Assembly (NCBI GenBank): GCA_032229885.1
Contig: JAVYAJ010000372.1
Coordinates: 1 to 16,761, forward strand
Direction: 5' to 3'
From: Anammoximicrobium sp032229885
GTDB lineage: Bacteria; Planctomycetota; Planctomycetia; Pirellulales; Pirellulaceae
DNA length: 16,761 nt
Below are positions 8,394 through 15,587 of this stretch, one piece after another. The translations under genes were made by a program, and so were the position numbers. Within the stretch, counting starts at the first letter, position 1. Each line of letters opens with the position of its first letter. Under the pieces are notes generated by a model, which had not been told where the DNA came from, did no database searches, and worked only from the letters and a program-made list of their open reading frames with translations.

Positions 8394-8445
8394 AAGCGTC
8401 GGGGGCGAGCATTGGAGGCAAGCGTCGGGGACGAGCATTTGAGCC
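8394..8445. repeat. Two tandem 26-bp units
   Basis: Copies at 8394-8419 and 8420-8445 both begin aagcgtcgggg and match at 23 of 26 positions. A partial third copy (aagcgttggggt) lies at 8381-8392. They sit about 110 bases upstream of the tRNA-fMet gene, beyond its likely promoter. No function can be read from them. Confidence 0.7.
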
Positions 8446-8792
8446 AAACAACGGGGCGAATCGGCGGGGTGCAGTGGGGACCGCGCGCCGTGGCTGGGCG
8501 GGCGTGAGCGGGCCTTTGTCGAGGGTCGGAATTTCCAGGAATTCGACGGCGACCAGCTTTGAAGACCGCCGGTGTCCCTTCGACATACGGCGGCTCGCGT
8601 AGTGTCTAATCATAATGTTTGGATCGTCGCACTCGCCGGCGTGAGGGATTGTCGTGGTTTGGAGACCGCGGCGGCGTCCTGTATTTAGTCTTGACGATGT
8701 ACTGGCCCCACTCCGAGTATGCGGCTGCGTCGCGAACCGGGGCTGGGGTGGACCACGTGTTCGGCGTAGACTCGATGGATGCACGGCTTCGG

Positions 8793-8899
8793 GGACCGAA
8801 ACCTGGGCTATGGAGAGGCGATGCTGGGCAGATACGCGGCTAGAAGCCGCGTCCACGAACCGGACCGAAACTTGGGTTGCCGAGAGGCGATGCTGGGCG
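8793..8899. repeat. REP-like direct repeat with internal hairpin upstream of the hydrolase gene
   Basis: A 38-base sequence beginning ggaccgaaac and containing gagaggcgatgctgggc occurs at 8793-8830 and 8862-8899, with 32 of 38 identities and a period of 69. Between the copies lies a perfect hairpin, gcggct-aga-agccgc (8836-8850). The second copy ends 25 bases before the hydrolase start. The arrangement resembles dispersed intergenic palindromic repeats, but only this pair is visible here. Confidence 0.7.
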
Positions 8900-8924
8900 G
8901 GGTATGGGGTGATTGAGGGCGAGA

Positions 8925-11486
8925 ATGATGATGAATTTGGGTTTACTGCTGCTGAGTCTGGCGGGCGCGGCGGAGACTGCGCCGGTGATGTTGCGGGTGC
9001 AGGGGATCGAGACGCTGCTGATCGCGCCGGATCGGCCGGCGACGATTCGCTGGCGGGCCGAGGGCCCGCTGCCGGCCGATCCGGTCCGGTATCGGGTGGA
9101 GGATTTCCGTGATTCCGAGGTGTGCGCGGGGATCGCTCAGCGGCTCGACCGGCAGACGATCGAACTCACGTTGACGCTGGCCCAGGGTTATTATGAGGTC
9201 GAGTTTGCCGGGGTCGCCGCTCGGTTTGGCGTTGTCGCGGCGCCGGCCCGATCGCGCCCGGGTGATCCGTTCTTTGCCATCGATAGCGCGATGTCCTGGT
9301 TGGTTCGCGATCCGGCGCTGCGCGAGGGGCTCGTCGGCGTGCTGCGGCGCAGCGGGATAGCTATGGCTCGCGAACGACTGAACTGGGGCGAGATCCAGCC
9401 CACGCGCGACCGGTTCGACTGGAATGGCCCACGCGGCTACGAGACGCTGCGGCAACGGTACGCGGCGCAGGGTGTGTCGCTGTTGGAGATGTTCCACTCG
9501 GCGACGCCGTGGAGCGGGACGGTGGGCAAGTATCCGGGGGATCTTGTCGGGACGGCCGCCGCTTGGCAAAGCATCGCTCGGCGATGGGGAACGATGTGGG
9601 GCGGGTTGGAGATCTGGAACGAGCCGGACATCTTTTTTGGCGATCATCTGCCGGCGGATCAATACGCGGCGGTGGTCAAGACGCTGGCTTACGCGGTCCA
9701 TGCCCAGGCGCCCGACACGCCGCTGGTGGGCGGGGTCGTGGCTCATTATCACCGGCCATTTCTCGATACGGTCGCGGCCTGCGGGATGCTGGACTGTGTG
9801 GACGCGGCCAGTTTCCACACCTATGACCAGGCAGCGCGGATGCAGACGCTGGTCTCGCAATACCGCGACTGGCTCGCGGCGCATCAACGCGCGGACATGC
9901 CGCTGTGGATTACCGAGAGCGGCCGACCGTGGCGGCGCGGCCGAGACCGCCCGCCGGCGGACCAAGACATCGCCAGCGCGTTGGACATAACGGCCAAGGC
10001 GATCGAGGCCCGGGCCTGCGGAGTGACCCGATATTTTGCGTTCGTCTATCCGTTTTACGAGGAGAACGAGAACAACTTTGGCATGATGGATCGTCACGGA
10101 ACGCCGTTGCGCTCGTTCGCCGCCTATGCCCAAGCGGCGCGGGTTCTGAGCGGCAAGCGATACTTGGGCGACCTGCCTCTGGACGGCGCCCAGGCGCCGG
10201 TGCGGATATTCGGGGATGGCCGCGAGACGGTGGCCGTGCTGACTCGCTCGACCACGATCGCTGCCCTGCGATCGGTCGAAACGCCCAGCCCATCCGCGGC
10301 GGATCGGGGCGAAGCGGCGGTGCCGGGCGATACGGCGGCGCCGGGCGGCGGCGAACGCGAGAGCGGCGCGGCCCCTGCGAGCACGGCGCCTGGGCCGGCA
10401 GACAAGCGGCCGGTCGAAGCTGCGGAGAGCCCGCGGCGCCTGCGAGCCGAAGCGTTGGACGGGCGGCGAATCGAGCTCGGCGACAAGGGCGAAATCCCGG
10501 TTGTCGATGGCCTGGCGTACGTCTGGCTGGACGAGGCGACGCCAATGCGACTGGATACGGACACCGATGCCATGCGGCTGTGGCGATTGGGGCAAGCGGC
10601 GTCACGCCGACGCGCGGCGCCGTCGCCGGTGGTGTTGCGCTGGCAGAACGACCCCGCCTCGTTCCACCCCGAGACTGCCGGGTATCGTGTGGTCGGCGAA
10701 GGCTCGGGCCCGCATCGCGTGGTGGTTCGGGCGTTCAATCTGGGCGAGGTTCCCACCGATCTGCGGCTGAGGTTGGATTTCGAGGATTCTGCCGCGCGGA
10801 TCGAGGATCCCAATCCGTGCCGGGTGCACGCGGCGGCAGGGGGCTTTGTCGACGCGACGTGGAACGTGGACCTGGCCACGGCCTTTGCCCAGGCCGACCG
10901 TGTGACGGCCACCGTGCGGCCGATCGAGGATGGCACGACGGGTGCGCTGCCGTTGACGGTAGCGCTGATCGGCTCGCCGACGCTCGACCAGCGCTTGGCT
11001 CGACACGCCCGGCGCGTTCGCTTGCCGCTGGGCGACTCGACTCGTTGGCGATCCAACGTGTCGGCCAACGGACACCTGGAAATCGAGCCGCAGCCGGACG
11101 AATCCGTCGTCCTGACGGTGCGTTTCGACCAGGGCGATCGGTGGGTGTATCCCTATTTCGAATTGCCGGACGAGCTCGATCCACGGCGTTATACGGCGTT
11201 GGTCCTGCGCGCGCGGTGCGCTCGGCCCGCCACGGTGCGGATATTTCTGTGGGAAGGAACGCGAGGCGTCGGGTACCTGACCGTCGGCGGCCTCATTCCC
11301 GCAGATGGCCAGTGGCATGCAGCCGAAGCGCCGTTTTCCGAGTTGACACTGAGCCCGGCCAACGCGCCGGACGACAACGACCGGCTCGATCTGGATCAGG
11401 TTCGCCGGATCTCGTTCGGGATGAACAGCGAGGCGGACGAGAACCGACTGGAGATAAGCGACGCCTATCTGGTTGGGCCGGAGTGA
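8925..11486 (+). CDS. Secreted clan GH-A glycoside hydrolase-like protein with C-terminal beta-sandwich-like domain
   Basis: The protein has 853 residues from the ATG at 8925, preceded by a GAGGG at 8915-8919; ATGs at 8928 and 8931 and a TTG at 8913 are alternatives. A short signal peptide (MMMNLGLLLLSLAGAAETA) predicts export. After a small N-terminal domain, a TIM barrel spans about residues 105-415. It carries LNWGEIQP, WNEPD with Glu233 as the likely acid/base, and WITESGR with Glu331 as the likely nucleophile. That spacing fits retaining clan GH-A enzymes (GH39, GH5 and relatives). An Ala/Pro/Gly-rich segment (about 449-506) follows, then a beta-rich part. The last ~140 residues (WVYPYFELPDEL ... 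LEISDAYLVG) look like a carbohydrate-binding-type beta-sandwich. The substrate cannot be told from sequence; a plant or algal polysaccharide is only a guess. Its stop is 4 bases from the convergent yraN stop. Confidence 0.88.
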   Translation: MMMNLGLLLLSLAGAAETAPVMLRVQGIETLLIAPDRPATIRWRAEGPLPADPVRYRVEDFRDSEVCAGIAQRLDRQTIELTLTLAQGYYEVEFAGVAARFGVVAAPARSRPGDPFFAIDSAMSWLVRDPALREGLVGVLRRSGIAMARERLNWGEIQPTRDRFDWNGPRGYETLRQRYAAQGVSLLEMFHSATPWSGTVGKYPGDLVGTAAAWQSIARRWGTMWGGLEIWNEPDIFFGDHLPADQYAAVVKTLAYAVHAQAPDTPLVGGVVAHYHRPFLDTVAACGMLDCVDAASFHTYDQAARMQTLVSQYRDWLAAHQRADMPLWITESGRPWRRGRDRPPADQDIASALDITAKAIEARACGVTRYFAFVYPFYEENENNFGMMDRHGTPLRSFAAYAQAARVLSGKRYLGDLPLDGAQAPVRIFGDGRETVAVLTRSTTIAALRSVETPSPSAADRGEAAVPGDTAAPGGGERESGAAPASTAPGPADKRPVEAAESPRRLRAEALDGRRIELGDKGEIPVVDGLAYVWLDEATPMRLDTDTDAMRLWRLGQAASRRRAAPSPVVLRWQNDPASFHPETAGYRVVGEGSGPHRVVVRAFNLGEVPTDLRLRLDFEDSAARIEDPNPCRVHAAAGGFVDATWNVDLATAFAQADRVTATVRPIEDGTTGALPLTVALIGSPTLDQRLARHARRVRLPLGDSTRWRSNVSANGHLEIEPQPDESVVLTVRFDQGDRWVYPYFELPDELDPRRYTALVLRARCARPATVRIFLWEGTRGVGYLTVGGLIPADGQWHAAEAPFSELTLSPANAPDDNDRLDLDQVRRISFGMNSEADENRLEISDAYLVGPE

Positions 11487-11490
11487 GGCG

Positions 11491-11976
11491 TCAACTGTAC
11501 AACTGCCACTTGCCCACGGCCTCGAATGCGTTCTCGAAATGTTCGATGGTCGGCCGGCGGTCGTCGTCCATCCAGGTCACGGCGACCACGTCGAAGCGGG
11601 CGGGGCAATCCAACAAATGATGGGTTGTCAAATACATTAGAGCCAGGCGCGTCAGACGGCGTTGTTTTTCCTCGCCGACCGCGTCGGCCGGATGGCCGGC
11701 CTCGTGCGAGCGGCGCGTTTTGACCTCGACGAATACGACGGTCCGGCGATCAACGGCCACCAGATCGAGCTCGCCCAGACGCGAGTGGTCCGAGCGGGCA
11801 ACGATGACGTAGCCTTTCTTTCTGAGGAATCGGGCCGCGGCCGCTTCGCCGCGTTGCCCCAGGGACCGGGGCTGTGTCCACCGCTGCGTGGCCCGACGCC
11901 ATTGGGTGGCGATCAGCGCGCGGGCACCCGCAACGCGCCGTCGCAGGCGCGTCAGCCAGCCAGATGGGCGTGTCAT
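11491..11976 (-). CDS. yraN: YraN family protein (UPF0102), predicted endonuclease-like fold
   Basis: The protein has 161 residues. The family signature is clear: RGEAAAARFL-KKGYVIV (about 42-59), GELDLVAVD (68-76) and VFVEVKTRRS (81-90), ending in RFDVVAV (127-133). Glu44, Asp71 and Glu84-x-Lys86 are positioned like a PD-(D/E)xK nuclease core, and the family is related to Holliday-junction resolvases. Its biological role is not settled. Compared with typical YraN (about 120 residues) it has an extra basic N-terminal arm of some 35 residues. The ATG at 11976 overlaps the stop of dmeF (ATGA), so both are probably translated from one mRNA. The gene ends 4 bases from the convergent hydrolase gene. 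Confidence 0.93.
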   Translation of the reverse strand: MTRPSGWLTRLRRRVAGARALIATQWRRATQRWTQPRSLGQRGEAAAARFLRKKGYVIVARSDHSRLGELDLVAVDRRTVVFVEVKTRRSHEAGHPADAVGEEKQRRLTRLALMYLTTHHLLDCPARFDVVAVTWMDDDRRPTIEHFENAFEAVGKWQLYS

Positions 11977-13121
11977 GAGGGACGCTCCCGCGCGACGACG
12001 TCGGCGGCGCGGCCAGTGCGGGCGACGGGGCTGTCGGCGGCGCGCGGCCAGATTTCGACGGTCACGTGGACCAGGCCGGCGAGGTCTTCCAACGGCCGTT
12101 TATAGTAATCGGGCGGCTGCGGGTCGCGCGCGGCCAGGGATAAGATCAGCGAGTAAATGCCGGGGCCGATCTGCCACAGGTGCAGATCCGTCACGGTCAC
12201 GTCCGGCACATCCGCCAACCGCTGAACGATCGCCTGGCGCAGGGCCGCTGGTCCCTGGTGGTCCAACAAGACCTGGCTCGTGCTGCGCACCAGTCCCACG
12301 GACCAACGGGCGACCAGGACGGCGCCGACGATGCCCATCATCGGATCGAGCCACTGTAGATTCCAGAATTTGCCGGCCAACAACGCCAAGATCGCCAGGA
12401 CCGACGTGAGCGCGTCCGCCAGAACGTGCAAATAGGCCGCGCGCAGATTGTGGTCGTGTTGATGTGCGTGATCGAGCGCGGGGGACGGGGACAATCCAGC
12501 GGGCTTGGCCAGGTCACGATCCTGACGCAGCGCGGGCGCGGGTGCGTGCGGGTGTCCGTGGGCGTGGCTGGGCGCGTGTTCGGCGCGATCCGTCGGCTCG
12601 TGTGGCGGCTCATGCGTCGGCTGGCTGGCCGGATCGTCGTCTGCCGTGTCGCGGTCGTCGCGCTCGGCTGCGTGCGAGCCGCCGACGCCCAGAATCCACA
12701 CCGACGCTCCGTTGACGAGCAGCCCGATCACGGCCACGGCGATCGCCAGATCGAAGGTGATTTCGACGGGGCTCACGAGCCGGTGGGCGCTTTCCCAGAC
12801 CATCGTCAACGCGAACAAGACCAACACGATGGCGCCCGTGAATCCGGCCAGCGAGTTGACCTTGCCCGTGCCAAAACAGAACCGCTCGTCGCTGGCGTGA
12901 CGACGGGCGTAGACGTAGGCGAACGCCGAGATTCCGAGCGCCGAGGCGTGCGAGGCCATGTGCAGGCCGTCGGCCAGCAGCGCCATCGAACCGAACGCGA
13001 CCCCGGCCACGATCTCCAGAACCATCGTCGCCAGCGTGACCGCGAGCACGATCAGCGTGCGGAACTCGCCGGGCAACCGTCGGTCCTGGTTGAAGACATG
13101 GTCGTGGTTCAGATCCATCAT
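11973..13121 (-). CDS. dmeF: Cation diffusion facilitator, DmeF-type Co(II)/Ni(II) efflux transporter
   Basis: The protein has 382 residues. The start at 13121 is chosen because AGGAG (13132-13128) lies 6 bases upstream; the ATG at 13142 is in frame but sits before that site. DmeF-like features are the N-terminal NHDHVF, MVLEIVAG with GSMALLADGLHMASHA (TM1-TM2; Asp51 and His54 as metal ligands), and FGTGKVNSLAGF. A His-rich cytoplasmic loop runs from about 150 to 225 (HAHGHPHAP, HAHQHDHN). HVLADALTSV follows, with His232 and Asp236 completing the transport site, and then a C-terminal cytoplasmic domain from about 282. The family exports divalent metal from the cytoplasm in exchange for protons. 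DmeF members prefer cobalt and nickel, but zinc cannot be excluded. A perfect tandem 20-bp repeat sits in the 5' leader. yraN follows with a 4-base overlap. Confidence 0.9.
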   Translation of the reverse strand: MMDLNHDHVFNQDRRLPGEFRTLIVLAVTLATMVLEIVAGVAFGSMALLADGLHMASHASALGISAFAYVYARRHASDERFCFGTGKVNSLAGFTGAIVLVLFALTMVWESAHRLVSPVEITFDLAIAVAVIGLLVNGASVWILGVGGSHAAERDDRDTADDDPASQPTHEPPHEPTDRAEHAPSHAHGHPHAPAPALRQDRDLAKPAGLSPSPALDHAHQHDHNLRAAYLHVLADALTSVLAILALLAGKFWNLQWLDPMMGIVGAVLVARWSVGLVRSTSQVLLDHQGPAALRQAIVQRLADVPDVTVTDLHLWQIGPGIYSLILSLAARDPQPPDYYKRPLEDLAGLVHVTVEIWPRAADSPVARTGRAADVVARERPS

Positions 13122-13127
13122 GACGAA

Positions 13128-13132
13128 CTCCT
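13128..13132 (-). promoter_or_regulatory. Shine-Dalgarno site deciding the dmeF start
   Basis: AGGAG on the - strand, 6 bases upstream of the ATG at 13121-13119. It favours this start over the in-frame ATG at 13142, which would place the site inside the coding region. Confidence 0.7.
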
Positions 13133-13138
13133 GCCGCC

Positions 13139-13178
13139 CCATTCTATCGAACCATCGGCCATTCTATCGAACCATCGG
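13139..13178. repeat. Perfect tandem duplication of 20 bp in the dmeF leader
   Basis: The string ccattctatcgaaccatcgg occurs at 13139-13158 and again at 13159-13178 without a mismatch. On the - strand each copy reads ccgatggttcgatagaatgg and contains a TAGAAT, identical to the -10 box proposed for tRNA-fMet. The nearer copy ends 6 bases before the dmeF Shine-Dalgarno site. It may be a duplicated promoter or operator element; no matching -35 box was found. Confidence 0.9.
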
Positions 13179-13361
13179 ATTATCACCAGACGGACGGAGT
13201 GCGAGGCCGCGCCGACGGATCGATGCCGCACGTAGCCGGGTGTGGGGCAAGCTGCGTGTGCGCGTCGGAAACGGCGTGCGACGTGTTTGTAATGCTACGC
13301 CCGACGGACCACGGACGGCAGGGGGCGCCCGTTCGCGGTCCGGGGATCTCGCGCCGGCGGC

Positions 13362-15227
13362 TCAGTCGCCCGCGGCGGCGCTGCGCAAGATCGCTTCGGC
13401 GAGCTGCGTTCGCGCCTGCTCGTAAACGGTCGGGTCTTCGTTCCATTCGAACCAGGACTTCGCCAGCGGCAGCACGATCTTCTCGGCCTGGTCCCGTTTT
13501 CCGGCCCGGTCCAGGATCGCCATGTACTCGTAATCCTGGATGGCGTCGCGGAGCGCTTTGAGCCGCAGGCTCGGGGCGATTCCGTCGTAGCCCACTGCGC
13601 GGCCGGGATAGACGAGGGTTCCTTCGCCGTTGTACAGCGCGCCCTTGCTGCCGACGCGCCGGTCAAGCGTCTTGGGGTCGGTCCACGGGTCTTCGACTTG
13701 CTGCCAGAACGACATGCCGCCCCAGTACAGGATCCCGGTCATCCGGTCGCGCCAGGCGATCCAAGCGGGTACGCGGTAGTTGAGCAGCGGAAAGTCGATC
13801 TGCCACCACGGCGTGCGTTCTCGCTGGCAGAGCGCGGTGTACGTCCAGACTGTCTCGCCCAAGGCCATGCGTTCGGCGGCCGTGGCGGGATCGTGCAGGG
13901 GAAACAGCGGGCACCAGATGTCGACCGCGCCGTACAGGTCGCCCCACTCAGGATTTTGGGTCTTGGTCTGTTCGACAACCGTTACCTTGACGACGGACCG
14001 AGCCTCGCGGATCGCCCGGCCCCATCGCTGGACGTAATGATACGCGTCCGCGTCGTTGGGTTCGTCCTTCAGATAGATGTACAGCAGAACCGCGGGCCGA
14101 TCCAACCGGGCCGCGGCCTCGTCCCAAGCTCGCAGCCAGGCGTGCAGGCGAGCACGGTCGGCCTCGGGATCCTTGATCACCCGGCTGGGACTGTCGATCC
14201 GCAAGGCGTTGACGTGATAGCGGTCGACGAACGCGCGCACGTTGTCGATCAGCTCGTCGGGAACGTGGTAGCTGCCGTCCGGCTGTGCCCGAGGCGCGAG
14301 CCGATCGGGCGGCGTGGCGTTGATCCGGTGCTCGCTGAGCAACTGTGCGCATTGCTCACCGACGGCTTGCCAATCGGCGGGTTCCGCTTCCTTGTTCTGC
14401 TCGGCGCGTGTCCGGTAATAGCCGCGCATGCGTTCGGCGGGCGAGCCCAGGGCCGTGATCAGCGTCGAGACGCGGGGCAGCGCGAAATCCCAGATCCGCA
14501 GCGTCAGGGGCACGTCGACTTGGCGGCCGTCGGCCGCGGTGATTTGCCAGACGCCGCGGTATTCGCCGGGCACGGATTCGGGCGGTACGGTCAAATCGAT
14601 CCAAAATCCGTGCGTCTGGTCGGCTGGTAGATCGAAGGGCACGGCGCTCAAGCGAGCGCCGGACAACGGTTCGCCCGTCCGCGGATCGACAAACGGAATC
14701 AAGGGATCCGGATACCAACCCGGTCGGAATTGATCGTTGCGACTGCTCGCATCCGTGATGTTCAACTGGTGCTGACGGTACAGCCGCGCGTTGGCAGCCT
14801 GCCAGACGCGCCCGTCCGGGCCGGTCAGATCTCGAGGAACGACGTTGACGCCGCCCACCGGTTCGTCGGCGCGCATCAGGATTTGGAAACCGCGGCATTC
14901 GTTGCGAGCCGCGGCGATGCGCACGGCCACGCCCGTTTCGGCGGGGTCTTCGCGCAGCACGTGACGCGTTTCCACGGTCGTCCAGACGCGCCACTCGGCG
15001 CGAGCCAGATCGACCGACATCCCCAATGTCAGGCACGCGCCGGCCCACAGCGCCGCGACGTGCGCGGTGGCCGATCGGCGCCGCGCCGAGCCTGCGGCGC
15101 CCGCTTCGACAGGCATCGACGCGTGAGCGGCGGCCCCGGATCGGGGATCACAAGTTCGCGATGGGCGCGGTGGTCGAGCGCGATCAGAATCGGCCGCGGA
15201 TCGACGATGAACGTCGGGATAGTCCAT
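13362..15227 (-). CDS. Secreted DUF4091 / GH123-like glycoside hydrolase
   Basis: The protein has 621 residues from the ATG at 15227, which has AGGAG 6 bases upstream. A signal-peptide-like stretch (ATAHVAALWAGACLTLGM, ending in ARA) lies at about 54-77, unusually far from that start. The ATG at 15116 (584 residues) would put it in the normal place but lacks a Shine-Dalgarno site. After export, an N-terminal beta-sandwich-like part (about 80-250) precedes a catalytic-barrel-like region with YIYLKDEPND (384-392) and GILYWGGMSFW (498-508). The DUF4091 signature is SLRLKALRDAIQDYEYMAIL (553-572). GH123 enzymes use a neighbouring Asp-Glu pair; Asp388-Glu389 is the obvious candidate. Known GH123 activity is beta-N-acetylgalactosaminidase, but DUF4091 proteins are diverse and the substrate here is unknown. 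It stands alone between 240- and 360-base gaps. Confidence 0.87.
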   Translation of the reverse strand: MDYPDVHRRSAADSDRARPPRPSRTCDPRSGAAAHASMPVEAGAAGSARRRSATAHVAALWAGACLTLGMSVDLARAEWRVWTTVETRHVLREDPAETGVAVRIAAARNECRGFQILMRADEPVGGVNVVPRDLTGPDGRVWQAANARLYRQHQLNITDASSRNDQFRPGWYPDPLIPFVDPRTGEPLSGARLSAVPFDLPADQTHGFWIDLTVPPESVPGEYRGVWQITAADGRQVDVPLTLRIWDFALPRVSTLITALGSPAERMRGYYRTRAEQNKEAEPADWQAVGEQCAQLLSEHRINATPPDRLAPRAQPDGSYHVPDELIDNVRAFVDRYHVNALRIDSPSRVIKDPEADRARLHAWLRAWDEAAARLDRPAVLLYIYLKDEPNDADAYHYVQRWGRAIREARSVVKVTVVEQTKTQNPEWGDLYGAVDIWCPLFPLHDPATAAERMALGETVWTYTALCQRERTPWWQIDFPLLNYRVPAWIAWRDRMTGILYWGGMSFWQQVEDPWTDPKTLDRRVGSKGALYNGEGTLVYPGRAVGYDGIAPSLRLKALRDAIQDYEYMAILDRAGKRDQAEKIVLPLAKSWFEWNEDPTVYEQARTQLAEAILRSAAAGD

Positions 15228-15233
15228 GATCTG

Positions 15234-15238
15234 CTCCT
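15234..15238 (-). promoter_or_regulatory. Shine-Dalgarno site upstream of the DUF4091 gene
   Basis: AGGAG on the - strand, 6 bases before the ATG at 15227-15225. It supports translation from this ATG even though the signal peptide lies more than 50 residues downstream. See the finding on a possible frame conflict. Confidence 0.6.
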
Positions 15239-15335
15239 GGGTGGAAGTGAGGCTTTACGGACAGGGGAGGCGGGGTTGGTGCGGTACGGGTAGAGTCGTA
15301 CGTTCGGACGATGCGCGCGGTGCGCGCACGTGAGC

Positions 15336-15400
15336 CACGGATGGGCACGGATCCATACGACCTGCGCCGTGCGCGCCTATGGGAAGCACGGATCATACGG
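15336..15400. repeat. ATCCGTG-type intergenic repeats
   Basis: On the + strand, gccacggat (15335-15343), gcacggatccatacg (15345-15359) and gcacggatcatacgg (15386-15400) share CACGGAT. The last two differ by a single inserted base over 15 positions. Read on the - strand this gives ATCCGTGCCCATCCGTGGC, a string type I associate with dispersed intergenic repeats in planctomycete-like genomes. That association is from memory. Confidence 0.55.
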
Positions 15401-15587
15401 GTCGCAGGGAATGAAGAAAAACGGTTCGATGCGATGGCTTTACTTGTAGGTTCCGTGGTCTTCTTCGGCATTTCTTGGCCTTGTTTGGCTGTGGCCTCTG
15501 GCTGCGTTCGGTTCAAGTCCATCGGGTCTGAACGGCGAGCGCAGTCCGCGCGTCCACGGCGCGCGCCGCGTTTTACCGAAGCGCCGT

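Larger units (their letters stand above)
8282..8924. other. Long intergenic region with short repeats, no recognisable gene
   Basis: About 640 bases separate the divergently transcribed tRNA-fMet and glycoside hydrolase genes. The small open frames here give Arg/Gly/Trp-rich translations that trace to nucleotide repeats rather than to protein families. The region holds the tRNA promoter, a 26-bp tandem repeat (8394-8445) and a 69-bp-period repeat with a hairpin (8793-8899), all listed separately. No convincing promoter for the hydrolase gene was found. Confidence 0.5.
15228..15587. other. Intergenic region between glk and the DUF4091 gene
   Basis: 360 bases without a convincing gene. It holds an intergenic repeat based on the heptamer ATCCGTG (- strand), listed separately. 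An open + strand frame beginning at 15311 runs on into the antisense of glk and resembles nothing known. No T-rich terminator follows the glk stop. The region probably carries the promoter of the DUF4091 gene, but no strong -35/-10 pair stands out. Confidence 0.5.

Noticed and set aside
8691..8720. TTGACG with GAGTAT 18 bases later as a promoter for the hydrolase
   Set aside because: The -10 matches only 3 of 6 positions and the site is about 200 bases from the start codon; too weak to call.
8619..8843. Small + strand frame upstream of the hydrolase
   Set aside because: Its Trp/Arg/Gly motifs come from the 69-bp nucleotide repeat and no ribosome-binding site precedes it.
8943..10595. 550-codon - strand frame opposite the glycoside hydrolase
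   Set aside because: Arg/Pro/Gln-rich shadow of a GC-rich gene with no domain.
9905..11620. 571-codon + strand frame overlapping the hydrolase and yraN
   Set aside because: Arg/Gly-rich shadow that runs through two real genes on opposite strands.
13142..13142. Earlier ATG for the dmeF gene
   Set aside because: It lies upstream of the AGGAG that fits the ATG at 13121 and would translate part of the leader repeat.
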